This document shows, one piece after another, positions 59,798-64,000 of a DNA stretch of 64,000 bases; the first letter of the stretch is position 1; each line of letters starts with the position of its first letter. Source of the stretch: Brevibacterium epidermidis NBRC 14811. Lineage in GTDB: Bacteria; Actinomycetota; Actinomycetes; Actinomycetales; Brevibacteriaceae. Below the pieces are notes generated by a model. The model was given only the letters and a program-made list of their open reading frames with translations, had not been told where the DNA came from and ran no database searches. Position numbers and translations under genes: made by a program. Location of the stretch: positions 124,001-188,000 of the forward strand of contig NZ_BCSJ01000015.1 of assembly GCF_001570805.1 (NCBI RefSeq). Reading direction: 5' to 3'.

Positions 59798-61454
59798 CCT
59801 CTTCCTGGTACGGCGCGATGACTTCGCCGGAGATCCGCAGATCAAGGAGCAGGAAGGGCCGTCCATCGATCGGACGAGACTTCCACCGCTCGACGACGGC
59901 GAGGTCGGCCAGGGTGCGCACGGCGACTCCGTGCCCGCCTGCGGCCGTCGCCAAGGCCGCGAAATCGATCTCGTCGATGAGCATCGGCGACTTCTCCAAC
60001 CCCTTGAGCCCGTACAGGTTGACCTCGGCGCCATAGGCGGCGTCGTTGAAGATCACGGCCATCCCGCGACCACCGGCCACCCGGATCGCCGTATCGAGGT
60101 CGGACAGTGCCATGGCTCCGCCCCCATCACCGCTGGTCAGCACGATCGTCGAGTCCGGGTTCGCGCGGGCGGCTCCGGCGACGCTGTGCCAGCCGAGCCC
60201 GATCGATTGGAACGCCGTGCCGACCATCGCCAGCCGGTCCGGTGCGCTGGGCTCCCAGAACATGTTCGCCCAGGCGATGAAATGTCCGCCGTCGGAGACG
60301 ACGACCCGATCCTCGGGCAGAACCTCGCCGAGGCGGTTCGCCGCCGCCCGTGGATCGAGCCGTCCATCCTCGGCGAGTTCCGAACCGACGACGTAGGCGC
60401 GGTCGGTCGCGGTGTCGACGGAATCGTGCCAGCGCGTGGTGGCCTCGTCCGTGCTCCCTGCGCGGTCGACGGTGCCCGCCTTCAGCCGTGTCACAAGTTC
60501 AGCAGCGGCAAGTTTCGCGTCGGCTCGGACGAACCCGCCGACTCGAGCATTCGTCGCGCGTTCGTCGGTGTCGATCTGCCACACGGTTGTCGAGGGATGG
60601 AAGAGCTCGCCGAAACGCATCGTGAACTGGTTGAGCGAGGCGCCGAAGACCACTGCCACATCGGCTTCGCGGACGCGTTCCATCGCGGCCGGGGCGCCGA
60701 ACCCGCCGGCGACTCCCAAGTCGTGTTCGCTTGCTGGGAAGATGTTGCGACCCAGTGCGGTTGTCACGGTCAGGGCACCCGTGATGTCGACGAGTGCACC
60801 GAGTTCGGTTTCGGCTCCGGCCAACCAGGCTCCGCGGCCGGCGAGCAGAAGAGGACGTTCTGCTCCGGCAAGATCGGCCGCGAGGCGATCGAGAGCGGCA
60901 TGAGCGAATTCGCCGGTCGGAGCCATCGGCGTCGGCCGACCGGGCCCGGGAACGGCCGGGATGTCGCCGATGTCGAGGGTCGCGACGTCGTAGGGGATGG
61001 CCAGGACGACGGGCACCCGGTAGGTCAGCGCATGCTCGATGGCGGTCACGGTCGCGGCGGCGGCATCGACCCGACCGACGGTGTAGGTGCGCACACCCAC
61101 GGCCGAGGCCATCGCGATCTGGTCGACGTCCCACGGCCGGGGACCGGATGTGGGCTCATCCCCGACGACAAGGACGAGGGGCACTCTGGCTTGGGCCGCC
61201 TCGGCGAGTGCGGTGAGCGTATTCGTGAACCCCGCGCCATAGGTCGTGGTGGCGGCGGCGATCCGCCCGGAGGTGCGGAAGTGGGCATCGGCGGCGACGA
61301 CGGCTCCGGCTTCGTGGCGGACGGCGGTGTATGTCGCCGAGGTGTCACGCAGCAGGGCGTCGAGGAAGTAGGCGTTGCCGTTGCCCATGAGGCCGAAGAC
61401 CTCGTCGATATGGGCGGCAAGGGTGTGAGCGACGTGCGCGGAGGTATGAGCCAT
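59778..61454 (-). CDS. Thiamine-diphosphate-dependent enzyme (acetolactate synthase/decarboxylase-like)
   Basis: A 558-residue protein with the three-domain plan of the POX/ALS family. The catalytic Glu is in the N-terminal segment AVRHEAGAVVAADAHFR near residue 47. The central domain starts near 185, and the C-terminal TPP/Mg motif is GDGGGAMALSDLDTAIRVAG near 455, ending with Asn-Asp. The expected family sequence at the cofactor is conserved, but no motif fixes the substrate; acetolactate synthase, benzoylformate or oxalyl-type decarboxylases are all possible. ATG 61454 follows aaaggcc. A palindromic operator lies 20-45 bp upstream. A second enzyme of this family is encoded at 63408-64000, beyond the symporter. 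Confidence 0.85.
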   Translation of the reverse strand: MAHTSAHVAHTLAAHIDEVFGLMGNGNAYFLDALLRDTSATYTAVRHEAGAVVAADAHFRTSGRIAAATTTYGAGFTNTLTALAEAAQARVPLVLVVGDEPTSGPRPWDVDQIAMASAVGVRTYTVGRVDAAAATVTAIEHALTYRVPVVLAIPYDVATLDIGDIPAVPGPGRPTPMAPTGEFAHAALDRLAADLAGAERPLLLAGRGAWLAGAETELGALVDITGALTVTTALGRNIFPASEHDLGVAGGFGAPAAMERVREADVAVVFGASLNQFTMRFGELFHPSTTVWQIDTDERATNARVGGFVRADAKLAAAELVTRLKAGTVDRAGSTDEATTRWHDSVDTATDRAYVVGSELAEDGRLDPRAAANRLGEVLPEDRVVVSDGGHFIAWANMFWEPSAPDRLAMVGTAFQSIGLGWHSVAGAARANPDSTIVLTSGDGGGAMALSDLDTAIRVAGGRGMAVIFNDAAYGAEVNLYGLKGLEKSPMLIDEIDFAALATAAGGHGVAVRTLADLAVVERWKSRPIDGRPFLLLDLRISGEVIAPYQEEVIRVNS

Positions 61455-61734
61455 GGTCGGCCTTTCGCGAATGAGATATGGAAGTTCGATCCATATATGT
61501 CTCACACGCTGACTCGGCCTCTGCGACCTTGGTGGGCGCTGCGGTTCAGTCGAGCGCCGGCCCGGCGGCTTCGTGCCCCTTTTTCGGACACCGGCTGATG
61601 TGCGCTCGCCTCGCTCGCCGGTTCCGGCATCGCTGAGGGCGGCTCAGCCTGACACTTCGAATATAGGTGACTGTGGCGTGCAGCACCAAGTCGGCTGATC
61701 GCCGGGCCCGCCGTGCCGACCGCACCCACCAGAA
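61455..61734. other. Intergenic region with an operator-like palindrome near the gene start
   Basis: The spacer between the thiamine-diphosphate enzyme start and the symporter's terminator repeat holds no credible gene. Apart from the palindrome at 61476-61496, I see only ordinary GC-rich sequence with scattered CpG-rich words. Confidence 0.5.
61476..61496 (-). promoter_or_regulatory. Palindromic operator candidate
   Basis: ATATGGA and TCCATAT are perfect 7-bp arms around a 7-bp centre (AGTTCGA). The site covers the AT-rich stretch that should contain the -10 of the leftward gene starting at 61454. The binding protein is unknown. Confidence 0.5.
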
Positions 61735-61790
61735 CTACCTGACGGCGGCCCAGATACCTCGCGCGAGGTTGCTGGGCCGCCGTCAGGTAG
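61735..61790 (-). repeat. 56-bp palindromic element, copy B (terminator-like)
   Basis: Exact inverse complement of copy A at 57597-57652, beginning six bases after the stop of the leftward symporter gene. Read in the direction of that gene, it has the same orientation as copy A and is followed by the same TTCT, showing that the conserved unit extends beyond the palindrome. Confidence 0.92.
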
Positions 61791-61796
61791 TAATTA

Positions 61797-63383
61797 TCAG
61801 CGGTTGATGCGTTCCTTCCAGGCGGTCATGACCTCGGGCGGAGTCGGCTTCGATGCGAAGGACCCGACGAGGTATCCGACCAACGAGGCGATGAGGCCCA
61901 GGTAGATGGCCGATTCGGCGTAGATGCCCGAGACGATCATGACGACCACTGTGGTCACGGCGCCGAGGATCATTCCCGCCATCACGCCGACGATCGTGCC
62001 GCGCTTGAACACGAGACCGCCGAGGATCGGGATGAACAGGCCTGCCACCAGCAGGTTGTACGCCACGGTGAGGGCCTCGACCACGCTGGGCATGATCATC
62101 GCGAGCACCAGCGTGACGACGCCGAGCCCGATGAGATAGATGCGCGAGTCGCGCACCTCGTCACCGGTCTCGCGGACCAGCGACCGCACGAGCGTCGACT
62201 TCGCACCGGAGCCGGAGCCGGCAACGCCCGACGCATTCGCCGAGGCGGCCGATCCACCCGTCGCTGCGCCGTCCGCAGCAACGCCGTCCGCCCCGGCTCC
62301 GTCAACCGCGGCACCCGAGCCCGCACCAACGTTGCCACCCGAATCCGGCACGATGTCCTTGCGGGCGAGGATCGGTTCGACGATGTCCTGGCGGCACACC
62401 GTCGAGGCGGCCATGAGCGAACCCGAGGCCGTCGACATCATCGCGGCCAGAGCCGCGGCGAGCACGATTCCGCCGAGCACCGGATTCATCGACGCATCGA
62501 CGACGGCGACGAACACATCGTCTTGGACCTCGATGCCGGGCACGATCTTCGTTGCGGCCATGCCGATGAGCGCACCGGCGACGGCATAGAGCAGGCAGTA
62601 GACGCCGGCGGAGAAGCCGCCCCACCGGGCCACACCCGGGCTGCGCGCGGTGAACACACGCTGCCAGATGTCCTGGCCGATGAGCAGACCGAGGGTGTAG
62701 ATGAGGATATAGCCGAGGATCGCCTGCCAGCCGATGCCCACAGGCGAGGTGTGCGATTCGGGCAGTGAGGCGAACAGCTCGGAGATGCCTCCGGACTTCG
62801 AGAGCACGAGCGGCAGCATGATGAGGAAGATGCCGATCGTCTGGATGAAGAACTGCACGAAGTCCGTCAGCGTGATCGACCACATGCCGCCGAGCATCGA
62901 GTAGAGGATGACGATGCCGCCGCCGATGAGCACCGACCACACCTTGTTGAGATCGAACAGGGCGTGGAAGACCGTGGCATAGGCGACCGTCGACGTCGTC
63001 GAGATCATCAGACCGTAGGCGGTCATGATCGCTCCGGAGACGAACCGGGAGCCCTTGCCGTAGCGGAGCTCGAGCATCTGCGAGACCGTGTAGATCTCGA
63101 GCTTTTGGATCTTCGGGGCGAAGAACAGCGACAGCGCGACGATACCCAGACCGATCGACAGCACGAGCCACATTCCCGACAGCCCGGCCGTATAGCCCAG
63201 GCCCACACCGCCGATCGTCGACGCGCCGCCGAGGACGACGGCCGACATCGTGCCGGTGTACAGGAGTCCGCCGAGGCGGCGCCCGGCGACCAGGAAGTCC
63301 TCCTGGTTATGGGCCTTGAACCGGCCCCAGACTCCGAATCCCACCATGGCGGCGAGATAGATGATGACTACCAAAGAGTCCAC
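61797..63383 (-). CDS. Sodium:solute symporter (SSS family)
   Basis: A 528-residue membrane transporter with about 13 predicted membrane segments. Family motifs include FLVAGRRLGGLLYTGTM near residue 30, LGGASTIGGVGLGYTAG and the stretch LYSMLGGMWSITLTDFVQFF near 170. Between two C-terminal helices is a loop of about 55 residues composed mainly of Gly, Ala and Ser (residues about 350-400), an unusual low-complexity insert. GTG 63383 follows aaagggtc. It starts 24 bp after the stop of the thiamine-diphosphate enzyme gene upstream, suggesting an operon in which the transporter brings in the substrate, perhaps a 2-oxo acid. Confidence 0.88.
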   Translation of the reverse strand: MDSLVVIIYLAAMVGFGVWGRFKAHNQEDFLVAGRRLGGLLYTGTMSAVVLGGASTIGGVGLGYTAGLSGMWLVLSIGLGIVALSLFFAPKIQKLEIYTVSQMLELRYGKGSRFVSGAIMTAYGLMISTTSTVAYATVFHALFDLNKVWSVLIGGGIVILYSMLGGMWSITLTDFVQFFIQTIGIFLIMLPLVLSKSGGISELFASLPESHTSPVGIGWQAILGYILIYTLGLLIGQDIWQRVFTARSPGVARWGGFSAGVYCLLYAVAGALIGMAATKIVPGIEVQDDVFVAVVDASMNPVLGGIVLAAALAAMMSTASGSLMAASTVCRQDIVEPILARKDIVPDSGGNVGAGSGAAVDGAGADGVAADGAATGGSAASANASGVAGSGSGAKSTLVRSLVRETGDEVRDSRIYLIGLGVVTLVLAMIMPSVVEALTVAYNLLVAGLFIPILGGLVFKRGTIVGVMAGMILGAVTTVVVMIVSGIYAESAIYLGLIASLVGYLVGSFASKPTPPEVMTAWKERINR

Positions 63384-63407
63384 AGCGACCCTTTCTGTTG
63401 GATCGGC

Positions 63408-64000
63408 TCAGTGACCGACGGTGATGTGAATGGCGGTGGGAACAGTGCGATCGAGCGCCTCGGCGACGGCCTGCGGCAGAGCGGAGTCGATGTCCGCCTC
63501 GGCGATCGTCACCCCGGCCCCGCCCATGGACTGACCGAGCTTCGCGAAGTCCGGACGGGCGAGCCTGACGGCGAAGGGCTCGATGTCGCGGTCGACCATC
63601 TGACCCTCGATCTCCGCGTACCCGCCGTTGTCGACGATGACGAACGGGATGCCCAGTCCCAGCTCGGCCGCGGTCATGAGCTCCTGGATGGAGAACATGG
63701 CCGCACCGTCGCCGAGGATGCACACGACCGGACGTGCCGGATCGGCGAGCTTCGCCCCGAGGGCGGCGGGAATGCCGTAGCCCAAGGTGGCGAATCCGGG
63801 CATGTAGAGCAGCTGATCGGGCGTGCTCGCCGTCAGTGCGTGCACCGTGCCGTCATAGGTGACCTGCGAGGAGTCACCGGAGATGACGACGTTCGATCCC
63901 GCTCCGTCTTCGACGAGCCGGGTGACCCTGGCACCGATCGCGTCGAAATCGAAATCAGTGGCCCAGCTCTGCCGGATCCGAGTGACCCGATCGGCCCCGG
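63408..64000 (-). CDS. Thiamine-diphosphate-dependent enzyme, C-terminal part (runs off the right edge)
   Basis: The last 197 or so codons of a TPP enzyme; the start lies outside the window. The C-terminal TPP domain is recognisable by GFATLGYGIPAALGAKLADP, the metal motif GDGAAMFSIQELMTAAELGL and VDNGGYAEIEGQMV. It ends with PTAIHITVGH. It is distinct from the enzyme at 59778-61454 and more like the acetolactate-synthase/benzoylformate-decarboxylase group. It probably heads an operon with the downstream sodium:solute symporter. Confidence 0.85.
   Translation of the reverse strand, partial: GADRVTRIRQSWATDFDFDAIGARVTRLVEDGAGSNVVISGDSSQVTYDGTVHALTASTPDQLLYMPGFATLGYGIPAALGAKLADPARPVVCILGDGAAMFSIQELMTAAELGLGIPFVIVDNGGYAEIEGQMVDRDIEPFAVRLARPDFAKLGQSMGGAGVTIAEADIDSALPQAVAEALDRTVPTAIHITVGH

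Noticed and set aside
1-64000. CRISPR array, prophage or insertion sequence
   Set aside because: No regularly spaced repeats, cas genes, phage structural genes, integrase or transposase frames were found; the repeats present are isolated palindromes.

Overview
The window is high-GC, densely coded DNA from an actinobacterium. The conserved order prfB-ftsE-ftsX-(M23 peptidase)-smpB-ssrA, the ksgA-ispE pair, frequent GTG/TTG starts and the gene repertoire fit Micrococcales; my best guess is Brevibacterium or a close relative, but no database search stands behind the genus. I see about 54 protein genes or fragments, one tmRNA, no tRNA or rRNA, no CRISPR array, and no integrase or transposase.

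Layout. 1-8123: a polyol (D-arabitol/mannitol-type) locus, with an ABC ATPase, xylulokinase and a SorC-type regulator running left and a binding lipoprotein, two permeases and a mannitol-dehydrogenase-family enzyme running right from a shared operator region; import, oxidation to D-xylulose or fructose, and phosphorylation make one pathway. 8162-13409: a GH3 NagZ-like lipoprotein, an NlpC/P60 wall hydrolase, a rhodanese and an rRNA-type methyltransferase. 13524-15394: ksgA-ispE. 15397-19724: gluconate catabolism (FadR-type regulator, gntP, gntK, gnd). 19806-26136: a class V aminotransferase, a homocysteine S-methyltransferase, an acyltransferase, a DksA/TraR-like zinc protein and an ABC-F ATPase. 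26475-37001: a nucleoside import and salvage island (BMP lipoprotein, ATPase, two permeases, cdd, deoA, a shortened deoC, a phosphomutase, and a purine nucleoside phosphorylase).

37046-46915: a GNAT protein, a large FtsK/EccC-like ATPase and a Tad/Flp-type pilus or secretion operon (TadA, TadB, TadC, a small membrane protein, two TadE-like and one TadG-like protein). 47216-53325: a nitrite/NO module with a SufR-like regulator, an NnrS-like membrane protein, a large membrane-cupredoxin-NirK fusion and a flavohemoglobin. 53474-58864: prfB, ftsEX, an M23 hydrolase, smpB and tmRNA. 59026-64000: an SdpI-family protein, a DUF418 remnant, and two thiamine-diphosphate enzymes around a sodium:solute symporter.

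The most notable signals lie outside ordinary genes. A 56-bp palindromic element follows two genes in the same orientation, and half of a third copy sits exactly where deoC loses its C-terminus. A GC-rich word (CGCCGAGGCGGCC core) recurs dozens of times in genes and spacers on both strands. A 26-nt copy of the tmRNA 3' end lies just after smpB. A promoter-plus-terminator unit precedes the nitrite/NO module and may be a small RNA or attenuator. There is also a 68-bp near-perfect palindrome between two convergent genes.
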